Below are positions 46,416-54,501 of a stretch of DNA of 64,000 nucleotides, in pieces. The DNA comes from AWTP1-13 sp963775835 (GTDB lineage: Bacteria; Pseudomonadota; Alphaproteobacteria; Rhizobiales; Hyphomicrobiaceae). The position numbers were made by a program, and so were the translations under genes. How positions within the stretch are numbered: the first letter of the stretch is position 1; each line of letters begins with the position of its first letter. Under the pieces are notes generated by a model, which was not told the origin of the DNA, did not search any database, and saw only the letters and a program-made list of their open reading frames with translations. The stretch lies in contig CAVZKV010000016.1 in assembly GCA_963775835.1 (NCBI GenBank), positions 124,001-188,000 of the forward strand. Direction: 5' to 3'.

Positions 46416-47309
46416 TCAGGCCGCCGCCGCGGGGTATGCGGCCTCCGCATCGGTGCGCTGCAAGAAGGCGGCGATGGTGCGGATGCTGCGGGCGTCCTTC
46501 AACAGCGGGGCGTGGCCCTCGCCGGAGACGGTGACGGCTTCGAGGCGCGGGTGGCGCTGGCGCATGTCCTCGAGCGTTGCCGCGCTCAAGATGTCGGAAT
46601 GCTCGCCCCGCAGCACCAGCATGGGCACCTTGGCGAGGGCGGCGAACTGCGGCCACAGCCCCGGGATCGCCTGCATCTGGGCCAGTGCCTTGGCGAGGGC
46701 GGGATCATAGGCGGGGCTTGGCAAGCCGCTGTCGTCGTTGAAATACTGACGGGCGAGTTCGGCCCACTGGGCCTCAGGAACGGCGGGAAATTGCCGCTGG
46801 TTGATGTCGCGCACCATGCGGGTTGCCTCCGCCCAGTCGGCGGGCAGCGGCCCGCGGCCGACGTAGGCTGCGATGCGGCTCAGGCCATCGGCCTCGATCA
46901 CCGGGCCGATGTCGTTCAGGATGACCGCGCCCACCGAGGCCGGCCGGATCACCGCCATCAGCATGGCGAGGATGCCGCCGCGCGAGGTGCCGATGACCGC
47001 GGCATGCTGCAGACCCTTCACGATCATAAAATCGAGCACGTCATTGAGCTCGATTAGGATCGAGTAGTTGCGCCAATTGGGGTCGTGTTGCGAGCGACCG
47101 CGGCCCCGGTAGTCGAGGGCGTAGACGTTGCGCCCGTCTGCGTCGGGCGTCGCCAGCGCGCGCGCCAGATCATGAAAGTCGCGGCTATTGCGGGTGAGCC
47201 CGGCGAGACACAGAAGCGGCCGGCGGTGCGCGCCCGCAACCGGATAGTGGCGGGCGTAGAGCCGCAAGCCGTCCCGCGAGGTGAAATGGATCTCGCTGTA
47301 GCCCTGCAT
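46416..47309 (-). CDS. Alpha/beta-hydrolase
   Basis: The 297-residue product has the alpha/beta-hydrolase fold: VYALDYRGRGRSQHDPNWRN, the nucleophile elbow IGTSRGGILAM (Ser109), the acid in LRGEHSDIL and the His in SGEGHAPLLKD. The start at 47309 gives a normal N-terminus (MQGYSEIHFTSRDGLRL). Substrate unknown; related enzymes split esters or C-C bonds. It lies 54 bp downstream of the lytic transglycosylase gene. Confidence 0.92.
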   Translation of the reverse strand: MQGYSEIHFTSRDGLRLYARHYPVAGAHRRPLLCLAGLTRNSRDFHDLARALATPDADGRNVYALDYRGRGRSQHDPNWRNYSILIELNDVLDFMIVKGLQHAAVIGTSRGGILAMLMAVIRPASVGAVILNDIGPVIEADGLSRIAAYVGRGPLPADWAEATRMVRDINQRQFPAVPEAQWAELARQYFNDDSGLPSPAYDPALAKALAQMQAIPGLWPQFAALAKVPMLVLRGEHSDILSAATLEDMRQRHPRLEAVTVSGEGHAPLLKDARSIRTIAAFLQRTDAEAAYPAAAA

Positions 47310-47363
47310 CGCCCGTGCCCTTTCACCGTCTATTGCCGCCCGATGGAGACCCGGCAAGGCGGC

Positions 47364-49670
47364 CTATTGGGCTGCCGTCGCCTTGTCGGCCGCGGCCGCC
47401 GAGGAGCGCCGCAGGTCACTATTGAGGCGCACCGCATTGGCCTCCTCGCCGAGGCGCGCCCGATAGATCTGGATATTGGACAATACTTTTTGCACGTACT
47501 CGCGCGTCTCTTCGAAGGGAATGCGGTGGATCCAGTCGATCGGGTCGACCTTTTGATCGCGCGGATCGCCGAATTCCTTGATCCACTCGCGCGCCCGCCC
47601 GGGCCCGGCATTGTAGCCGGCGAGCGTCAAAACGTAAGAACCGCTGAACTCGTCCATGCGATCGGAAATGTAGGCGCTGCCCATCATGGTATTGTAGACG
47701 GGATCCTTCATCAGCCGGGGAATGTCGCATTTGATCTTGTAGTCGCGGCAGACGTGCTGGGCGGTGACCGGCATGACTTGCAGGATGCCGCGGGCGCCGG
47801 CCCCCGACAGGGTCAAGGTGTTGAACTCGCTTTCCTGCCGGGCGATGCCTAAGATGACGGCGGGTTCGGGCGGTTTGCGCAGCGGGGTGTATTGCGGCAG
47901 CGCCCGCACGGGGTAGGCGTAGTAGGCGAGGTTCATGCCGCGCGCGACCGCGGCCTTGCCAACGCGCACCGACATTTGCGTATCGCCGAGCGCGTCGGCG
48001 AGGTGGGCCAGCATCGCCACCTCGGCCTCGCTTTTCAGGTAGCCGGGCAAATGCCGCAGGAAGGCGCGGGGCAAGGCCGAGTCGAGCCCGGCCTTGCGCG
48101 CCACGACGATGGCCCGCACCGCATCGGAGCCGTTGAAGCGGGCGATTTCCTCCGCGCTGGGCGCCGCCGGCAGGGCAAGGTTCAGCCGGCTGGCGCCGGG
48201 ATCGAGCTTGAGGCGGGCGAGCTGACCGTGGAAGGTGTCGAAATAGACGGCGCCGGCGCGATACTGTTCGAGCGCCTTGGCCTTGTCGCCCAGCACTTCA
48301 AAGGTGCGGCCGAGCCAATAGCTGGAGCGCGCCCGGCTCAAGGGGCCATCGGCCAGACCGCCAAGCGTCTGGAAATGGGCCAAGGCCTGCTTGGGCTCAT
48401 CGAGGTAGCGCAAGCTCAACCAGCCCGCCAAAAAGGCGGCGTCCTTGGCGGCATTGATGGAGAGGGGGCCCGGCTCGCGGATGAGCTCGTAGGCCATTTT
48501 GGGTTTGCCCAGCCGGAGCGCCGCGTAGGCGTTGGCACGCCGCTCCTCCCAGTAGCCGTCGGGCTTGGTCGTGCCCGGCGCCTCCGGTTCGGTCAGCAGG
48601 ATCTTCCAGGCCTCCTCCTCCTTGTTCTGCCGGCGCAGCGCCTGCGCCTTCTGCACGGCGAGCCCCCAATCGGGCGCCGTCGTGGTGGGCAGCTTGGCGA
48701 TCAGCGCTTGCGAATTCTTGGCGCGCAAGAACACGGCGAGGCGGGCCTCCGCCGCCTTCTTTTCGGGCTCCGACAGCAACGGCAGCATGCGCCGGATGAT
48801 GGCGGCACGCTCGTTGCGCTCATTGGTCCAACGACTGTCGTTGAGCAGCAGGCGATTGAGCCGGCGTTTGTGGTCGGCCTCGCTCAGCAGCGGCCCGATG
48901 CGCTTGAGGAAGGCCGGCTCCAGGCTGGCGGGAATGTCGTACTCCGTCCACGCCTTGACCGCGAGCGCCTTGGCGCGATCGTTGTTTTGGTCGGCGAGGA
49001 AGGCCGCCGCGAGCGCGGCTTGGCCAACCCCGGTCTTGGGCTCCGCGCCGGCAAAGAAGGCCTTGATATCGCGTGAGCTTGCCGAGGGACTATTGAACAG
49101 GGCCTCCTCGGCGCGCTGGGTCAGAAGGTTGCGGTCCGGCCAGGCCGGATTGGCCTCCAGAAACGCCTTGATCTCCGTGGCGGTGCCGTAGCCGGCGCGA
49201 AAGATGAACCAGTCGACGAGCTTGCGCGTGGCGGCATCCTTGATGCGGTCGCGCAGGACCTTGGCTTCGGCAAGCTTGCCGTTGGCCCCCGTGGAAATGG
49301 CCTCGCGCAGCACGGCGGCATCCTCCTCCGCAAGGGTCAAGTTGCGCAGCGGCGCGATGGCCGTGTCGTAGCGGGCGACGTGTTCGCTCTCGCCCGGCAG
49401 CGGCGTTGGCCGGGCAACGGGTGGCAGCGAAGCCCCGGCGGCCGGCTCGGCCACCACCACGGGAGCGTTCGGGCGCCGGGCCGGAGCGACCTTGGATGCG
49501 GCGGGCGCCTTGCCGCTTTTGGCCGCCGCCAGCATCGCGCCCGCCCCGCGTCGCGGCGCGCTGCTGCCGGGCTCGCCTTTTTCCGTATTGGCTCTCGCGA
49601 GCGCGCTGGCGCCGGTGGCCACCGTTGCCGCCACCAGCATGGTGAATAAAGTCTTGGCTGGGCTTCGCAT
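47364..49670 (-). CDS. Soluble lytic murein transglycosylase (Slt type)
   Basis: The 768-residue product cleaves the glycan chain of peptidoglycan. It has a signal peptide, a low-complexity Ala/Pro linker (residues 40-90), a long superhelical TPR-like middle, and a C-terminal SLT domain. The catalytic Glu613 is in IARQESEFNTLTLSGAGARG, followed by ILQVMPVTAQHVC and LTLAGYNAGPGRAREWI. The ATG at 49670 was chosen because the earlier in-frame region has no signal peptide. It is divergent from dapA. Confidence 0.94.
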   Translation of the reverse strand: MRSPAKTLFTMLVAATVATGASALARANTEKGEPGSSAPRRGAGAMLAAAKSGKAPAASKVAPARRPNAPVVVAEPAAGASLPPVARPTPLPGESEHVARYDTAIAPLRNLTLAEEDAAVLREAISTGANGKLAEAKVLRDRIKDAATRKLVDWFIFRAGYGTATEIKAFLEANPAWPDRNLLTQRAEEALFNSPSASSRDIKAFFAGAEPKTGVGQAALAAAFLADQNNDRAKALAVKAWTEYDIPASLEPAFLKRIGPLLSEADHKRRLNRLLLNDSRWTNERNERAAIIRRMLPLLSEPEKKAAEARLAVFLRAKNSQALIAKLPTTTAPDWGLAVQKAQALRRQNKEEEAWKILLTEPEAPGTTKPDGYWEERRANAYAALRLGKPKMAYELIREPGPLSINAAKDAAFLAGWLSLRYLDEPKQALAHFQTLGGLADGPLSRARSSYWLGRTFEVLGDKAKALEQYRAGAVYFDTFHGQLARLKLDPGASRLNLALPAAPSAEEIARFNGSDAVRAIVVARKAGLDSALPRAFLRHLPGYLKSEAEVAMLAHLADALGDTQMSVRVGKAAVARGMNLAYYAYPVRALPQYTPLRKPPEPAVILGIARQESEFNTLTLSGAGARGILQVMPVTAQHVCRDYKIKCDIPRLMKDPVYNTMMGSAYISDRMDEFSGSYVLTLAGYNAGPGRAREWIKEFGDPRDQKVDPIDWIHRIPFEETREYVQKVLSNIQIYRARLGEEANAVRLNSDLRRSSAAAADKATAAQ

Positions 49671-49975
49671 CACACCCCGATTCGTCTTTGCTGTTTGTCT
49701 CCCGGGCGTGCAAACGAACTGTGCAGGCCTTTCACAGAGCAAACAAGGCGCTAACATGACCGTCGCCAGCGGCAGGCGCAGCTTGCCCGAGTTTTCCCGC
49801 GCCGGCATAATAAATCTGGTCGCCGCGAGCCGATTTTTCGTTGCGCTCGGGCTGCAAGAGGCTATCAAGGCACAGAACTGCCGACAAACAGACGGACGGC
49901 GCACCTGCAGTCCGACTGCGCACAGTGAGAGGGGTGCCGAGGCAACCTGCGCCCCCCGATTTTTGGGAGCGACCC
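49671..49975. other. Divergent intergenic region, slt/dapA
   Basis: This 305-bp gap lies between two divergent genes and must hold both promoters. No clear sigma-70 pair could be picked. The lytic transglycosylase frame is open through it on the minus strand but codes for nothing convincing. The dapA ribosome-binding site (GGGAGCG) is at its right end. Confidence 0.55.
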
Positions 49976-50869
49976 ATGTTCCAGGGTTCATTCACAGCGC
50001 TGATCACCCCCTTCAAGGGTGGTGAGGTCGACGAAAAGGCGTTCGAACGCATGGTGGAGTGGCAGATCGAGGAGGGGACGCACGGTCTTGTTCCCGTCGG
50101 GACGACCGGCGAATCCCCGACGCTCAGCCACGAGGAGCATAAGCACGTCGTCGAGTTGTGCATCAAGGTGGCCAAGAAGCGCGTACCGGTGATCGCGGGC
50201 GCCGGCTCGAACTCGACCCGCGAAGCGATTGATTTCACGCAGCACGCCAAAAAGGCCGGGGCCGATGCCGTCCTGCACGTGACCGGCTACTACAACAAGC
50301 CGACGCAGGAGGGCCTCTACCAGCATTTCAAGGCGATCAGCGACGAGGTCGACATCCCGATCTTCCTCTACAACGTGCCCGTGCGCACGATCGTCGACAT
50401 CTCCGTGGCGACGATTGCCCGCTGCGCCAAGCTCAAGAACGTGATCGGCATCAAGGACGCCACCGCCAAGGTGGAGCGCGTCACCGCCCAGCGCCTGGCC
50501 TGCGGCAAGGCGTTCATTCAGCTCTCCGGTGAGGACAGCACCGCGCTTGGCTTTAACGCCCACGGCGGCCAGGGCTGCATCTCCGTGACCTCCAATATCG
50601 CCCCGCGTCTGTGCGCCGAATTCCAGACGGCCTGCCACAAGGGCGAGTGGGGCAAGGCGAGCGAGCTCAACGACCGCTTGATGGCCCTGCACGAGGCGCT
50701 GTTCTGCGAGACCTCACCGGGGCCGGTAAAGTATGCCGCCTCCAGGCTCGGGCTGTGTTCGGCGGAGCTCAGGCCGCCGATGGTGCCGATTGCCGAGGAG
50801 TCCAAGCGCCGGGTCGACGCGGCGCTCGCCTCCGTCGGTCTTGAGAGCCTGGCCAAGGCCGCCGAGTAG
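49976..50869 (+). CDS. dapA: 4-hydroxy-tetrahydrodipicolinate synthase
   Basis: The 297-residue product joins pyruvate and aspartate semialdehyde in lysine and diaminopimelate synthesis. It has the Schiff-base Lys160 (GIKDATA), Thr43-Thr44 in VGTTGESPTL, and Tyr132 in LYNVPVRT, which complete the catalytic triad. Length is normal. The ATG at 49976 follows GGGAGCG. smpB follows by 24 bp, the standard alphaproteobacterial order. Confidence 0.97.
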   Translation: MFQGSFTALITPFKGGEVDEKAFERMVEWQIEEGTHGLVPVGTTGESPTLSHEEHKHVVELCIKVAKKRVPVIAGAGSNSTREAIDFTQHAKKAGADAVLHVTGYYNKPTQEGLYQHFKAISDEVDIPIFLYNVPVRTIVDISVATIARCAKLKNVIGIKDATAKVERVTAQRLACGKAFIQLSGEDSTALGFNAHGGQGCISVTSNIAPRLCAEFQTACHKGEWGKASELNDRLMALHEALFCETSPGPVKYAASRLGLCSAELRPPMVPIAEESKRRVDAALASVGLESLAKAAE

Positions 50870-50893
50870 TCTTGAACGGGCGGGTGGTCGGCG

Positions 50894-51373
50894 ATGGCGG
50901 CGGCCAACAAAGACGATGGCCGCAAGCGTATCGCCGAAAACCGCAAGGCGCGGCACGAGTACCACCTTGGTGATACCTACGAGGCCGGCATCGAGCTCAC
51001 GGGTACCGAGGTGAAGTCGCTGCGTGGCGGTCAAGCCAACATCGCCGAAAGCTACGCTAGCGCCGAAAGGGGCGGCATCTTTCTGATCAACGCCTATATT
51101 CCCGAATACAAGGCGGCCGGCGACTTTTTCCAGCATGATCCGCGGCGTCCGCGTCGCCTGCTGTTGCACAAGCGCGAGATCCACAAGCTCGCCGTCGCCG
51201 TCGACCGGCAGGGCATGACCATGGTGCCGTTGGAGCTCTACTTCAATGCGCGCGGCCGGGCGAAGCTCAGGCTGGCCTTGGCGCAGGGCAAAAAGCTGCA
51301 CGACAAGCGCGCCGACGAAGCCAAGCGCGACTGGCAGCGCCAGAAGGCGCGCCTGTTGCGCGACAAGGGCTGA
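50894..51373 (+). CDS. smpB: SsrA-binding protein SmpB
   Basis: The 159-residue product binds tmRNA and brings it to stalled ribosomes. Signatures are IAENRKARHEYHLGDTYEAG, IELTGTEVKSLRGGQANIAE and the C-terminal basic tail KKLHDKRADEAKRDWQRQKA. Full length. It is read from the ATG at 50894, 24 bp after dapA, in the same operon. Confidence 0.98.
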   Translation: MAAANKDDGRKRIAENRKARHEYHLGDTYEAGIELTGTEVKSLRGGQANIAESYASAERGGIFLINAYIPEYKAAGDFFQHDPRRPRRLLLHKREIHKLAVAVDRQGMTMVPLELYFNARGRAKLRLALAQGKKLHDKRADEAKRDWQRQKARLLRDKG

Positions 51374-51417
51374 GGCGGCGCCTTGCCGCCCCTCTGCCCG
51401 AGCCAAAGAGGACGCCG

Positions 51418-52164
51418 GTGCCGATCAGTTCGCAAGACCGCCTGGGGATTGAGCGTGTCGCCGTGCGCGCCTGGCCGGCGCTGGAAACGGCCAACCTTGC
51501 CGGTTGGCTGTGGCGCTACACCGGCGGGGGCTCGCAGCGCGCCAATTCCGTTTCGCCGCTCGATTTTGCTGGCGCCGACGTGGAGGCCGGCATCGCCGAG
51601 GCCGAGCGCCGTTATGGCGCCCGCGGGGCCGCGGCGATGTTCCAAGTCTGCGACGTGGTGGCGCCGGCCGATCTCGATCAGCGTTTGGCGTGCCGCGGCT
51701 ATCGCCTGCAGGAGCCCTGCACCTGTCTCGCCAAGGCGCTCACCGTTGCTGTGAGCATGCCAACCGGCATCGAGGTCGCCGACCGGGCGGGGGAGGATTG
51801 GTTGAGCGTCTACTTCACGGGCGTCACGCCCAGCCGCCGCGCCGCCGCGCCCGCAATTTTGGCGCGCGTGCCGGCGCCCGCGGCCTTTCTACTGCGGCGC
51901 CAGGACGGGGTGCCAATCAGCGTCGCGCTGGCGGTCGCCCACGACGGCGTCGTCATCGCCGAATGCGTGGCAACGCACCCTGAGCATCGCCGCAAGGGGG
52001 CGAGCGAGCACATCATGGGCGCGCTGGAGGCCTGGGGTGTCGCACACGGCGCCAGGGTGGCCGCGCTGCAGGCCGTGGCCGCCAACGCACCGGCGCAGGC
52101 GCTTTACGCCAAGCTCGATTATCACCCGGTGGGCGGCTATCATTACCGCGTGCTGGATCGCTGA
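51418..52164 (+). CDS. GNAT-family acetyltransferase-like protein
   Basis: The 248-residue product has a C-terminal GNAT domain (IAECVATHPEHRRKGASEHI, the acetyl-CoA-binding motif, then ALQAVAANAPAQALYAKLDY) and a weaker N-terminal half that looks like a degenerate GNAT repeat (LAGWLWRYTGGGSQRANSVS). It starts at GTG 51418, with AGAGGA about 7 bp upstream. The substrate is unknown. It follows smpB by 44 bp. Confidence 0.88.
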   Translation: MPISSQDRLGIERVAVRAWPALETANLAGWLWRYTGGGSQRANSVSPLDFAGADVEAGIAEAERRYGARGAAAMFQVCDVVAPADLDQRLACRGYRLQEPCTCLAKALTVAVSMPTGIEVADRAGEDWLSVYFTGVTPSRRAAAPAILARVPAPAAFLLRRQDGVPISVALAVAHDGVVIAECVATHPEHRRKGASEHIMGALEAWGVAHGARVAALQAVAANAPAQALYAKLDYHPVGGYHYRVLDR

Positions 52165-52173
52165 GGATCGCCA

Positions 52174-52761
52174 ATGCCGACGTCAAACCAACCCAACCTG
52201 ATGCAAGTGGACTGGTCGAAGATTCCCGCCCCGCATGACGATGGGGCGGCGCGGCATCTGGAAGGCCTTCACCTCCCCGATATCGCGCTCGTCGCCACCG
52301 ACGGGCGCTCGGTTTCGCTGGCCCGCTGCCAAGGCCGCACGGTGGTTTATGCCTATCCCCGCATGGGCAAGCCCGGGCAAATCGCGCTGGTCGACGGTTG
52401 GGACGAGATCCCCGGCGCCCGCGGCTGCACCCCGCAGTCGTGTGCCTTTCGCGATCATTTCACGGAGCTGAGCGCCGCCGGGGCCAGCCAAGTGTTCGGT
52501 CTGTCGACGCAAGACACCGCCTACCAGGCCGAGGCCGTCGCGCGCCTCCACTTGCCGTTTGCCATTCTTTCCGACGAGAAGGGAGCGCTTGCCAATGCCG
52601 TGCGCCTGCCGACCATGCAGGTGGCCGGCGTCACCTTGCTCAAGCGCTTGGCCATGGTGATCGACGAGGGTCGCATAACCAAGGTGTTCTACCCGGTGTT
52701 TCCCCCGGACCGTAATGCCGGCGACGTTCTGGCCTGGCTTCAGGACAACCCACGCCCCTGA
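52174..52761 (+). CDS. Peroxiredoxin-like (AhpC/TSA-type) protein
   Basis: The 195-residue product has a thioredoxin-fold peroxiredoxin domain: VVYAYPRMGKPGQ, then GWDEIPGARGCTPQSCAFRD with Cys85 and Cys90 five apart, as in the Q/BCP type. The strand LHLPFAILSDEKGALANAVR follows. It should reduce peroxides using thioredoxin-like donors. The ATG at 52174 is 10 bp after the GNAT stop, so it belongs to the same unit. Confidence 0.9.
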   Translation: MPTSNQPNLMQVDWSKIPAPHDDGAARHLEGLHLPDIALVATDGRSVSLARCQGRTVVYAYPRMGKPGQIALVDGWDEIPGARGCTPQSCAFRDHFTELSAAGASQVFGLSTQDTAYQAEAVARLHLPFAILSDEKGALANAVRLPTMQVAGVTLLKRLAMVIDEGRITKVFYPVFPPDRNAGDVLAWLQDNPRP

Positions 52762-52879
52762 CGCGGCAAAAAAAGACGGCTGCAGCGCCCCAGCTCAAGG
52801 ATCCCATGCGTTGTGAGATGACGCCGGCAGGGCTAGCCTTCGCTCTGTCCGTTGTCCCTTGTCCGTTACGAGCCCCGCG

Positions 52880-53831
52880 ATGACCACCCTGCTGATCACC
52901 CACCCGAGCTTTGTTGAGCATGACACGGGGCCCGGCCATCCCGAGCGGCCCGACCGTATGCGCGCCATCGACAAGGCGCTGGCGCACGAAACCTTCAACG
53001 GCCTGGTGCGCGAGGAGGCGCCGCTGCGCGACGACGTCGAGGCGGCGATCGCGCTCGCGCATCCCGCCGCCTACATTGATTGGGTAAAGAGCGTGCGGCC
53101 CGGCGAGGGCGAGGGACCGGTGCGGCTCGATCCCGACACGGTGCTTTCGGCCAAGTCGTGGGAGCCGGCGCTGCGCGCGGTTGGCGGCCGGGCTGGCCGG
53201 GGTCGACCGCGTCATGGATCAGGCCTCGGGCATCGCCAACGTCTTTTGTCAGGTGCGGCCCTGCGGCCATCATGCCGAGCGCGAGCGCGCCATGGGCTTT
53301 TGCATTTTCTCCAACGTTGCCATTGCGGCGCTCTATGCCCGCAAGACCTATGGCGCCGAGCGCGTGGCCGTGGTCGATTTCGACGTGCATCACGGCAACG
53401 GCACGCAGGACATCTTCTGGTCGGACAAGGACCTGGTGTTCGCCTCGACCCACCAGATGCCGCTCTATCCCGGAACCGGGGCGCTCAGCGAAACCGGCGT
53501 CGGCAACATCTGGAATGCGCCGCTGCGCCCCGGCGACGGCGGCGACCGCTTCAAGGAAGCGTTCGAATCACGGCTTTTACCGGCGCTCCACAACCTCGCT
53601 CCCGATCTGGTGCTGATCTCGGCGGGTTTTGATGCTCACAAGGACGATCCGCTCGCCAATTTGCGCCTGGTCGAACCCGACTTTGCCTGGGCGACGGCCA
53701 AGATCGCCGAAATCGCCGCCAAGTACGCGCATGGGCGTCTGGTTTCGATGCTCGAAGGCGGCTACAACCTGGCCGCGCTCGCCAAGTCGGTCGGCGTGCA
53801 CGTCAAGATGCTCATGGAGGCTGGGGCATAA
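52880..53831 (+). CDS. Histone-deacetylase-family amidohydrolase, frameshifted
   Basis: The protein is an acetylpolyamine/HDAC-like zinc deacetylase. The first 100 residues (MTTLLITHPSFVEHDTGPGH, PERPDRMRAIDKAL) are in one frame, and the rest (RPCGHHAERERAMGFCIFSN, VAVVDFDVHHGNGTQDIFWS, LISAGFDAHKDDPLANLRL, SMLEGGYNL) in another. They meet near 53181-53195, at the GGCCGGGCTGGCCGGGG stretch; removing one G restores a single 316-residue protein. All catalytic residues (His-His pair, Asp-x-His zinc ligands, Tyr/Gly region) remain. Either a frame error in the assembly or a recent inactivation. Confidence 0.87.
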
Positions 53832-53873
53832 CGGTTCGCTTTGCCGCTGCCATAGTTGGGAAACGCTCAAGAC

Positions 53874-54143
53874 ATGCAGACCATCAGCAAGCCTGCCGCC
53901 AAGCACCTCGACATTGCCACCATGAGCTTTGAAAAGGCGCTCAAGGAACTCGAAAGCATTGTCGGCCGGCTCGAACGCGGCGACGTCGAACTCGAGGAAA
54001 GCATCACCATTTACGAGCGGGGTGAGGCGCTGAAAGACCATTGCGACCGCCTCTTGAAGCAGGCGGAGGCCAAGGTCGAACGGCTAACCTTTTCGGAGAC
54101 GGGCACGCCTGCGGGCACCGAGCCCTTTGAACCACGCGACTAG
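53874..54143 (+). CDS. xseB: Exodeoxyribonuclease VII small subunit
   Basis: The 89-residue product is the small subunit of exonuclease VII: MSFEKALKELESIVGRLERG, DVELEESITIYERGEALKDH and CDRLLKQAEAKVERLTFSET. It pairs with XseA, not in this window. The ATG at 53874 was chosen over a TTG 18 bp upstream. The final codons and stop (EPRD) lie inside a 48-bp block that is repeated just downstream. Confidence 0.95.
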   Translation: MQTISKPAAKHLDIATMSFEKALKELESIVGRLERGDVELEESITIYERGEALKDHCDRLLKQAEAKVERLTFSETGTPAGTEPFEPRD

Positions 54144-54294
54144 CCGAACGGCCGCAGCGGCACCTCTTTGCTCGAAACGGCTTAGATTCTCCTATATTGT
54201 GCGCCAAAGGTGCGCCGCGCGACTAGCCGAACGGCCGCAGCGGCACCTCTTTGCTCGAAACGGCTGATTCCCATTGTGCGCCAAAGGTGCGCCG
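54135..54294. repeat. Tandem duplication spanning the xseB stop
   Basis: A 48-bp block starting CGCGACTAGCCGAACGGCCG is at 54135-54182 and again, identical, at 54218-54265. A 22-bp block starting ATTGTGCGCCAAAGGTGCGC follows each copy (54196-54217 and 54273-54294). The second copy is 6 bp shorter in its spacer. The first copy includes the last codons and stop of xseB. It is probably a recent duplication. Confidence 0.97.
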
Positions 54295-54400
54295 ATCGCA
54301 CAGGCAGGTCACGCAGGCAGGTCGCAGCAGGTCCAGGAGGTCGCAGGCAGGTCGCACGGGCAGGTCGCACAGGCAGCTTGCAGGGCCGATCGCACGGGCG
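54285..54400. repeat. GCAGGTCGCA-type degenerate repeat zone upstream of dxs
   Basis: At least eight imperfect copies of a GCAGGTCGCA(CA) motif with variable spacing fill this stretch, between the xseB duplication and dxs. No gene is seen from 54144 to 54501. The ispA gene that commonly sits between xseB and dxs is missing; this zone occupies its place. Confidence 0.8.
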
Positions 54401-54501
54401 TACGTGCGGCCCCATGGTCTGGGCCGACCGCAACGGCCCGGGCGCGGCGGTGCGGCGAACGTTAAGGGCCAACAAGGGCTATCGAAAGGGGTGAAGTACG
54501 C

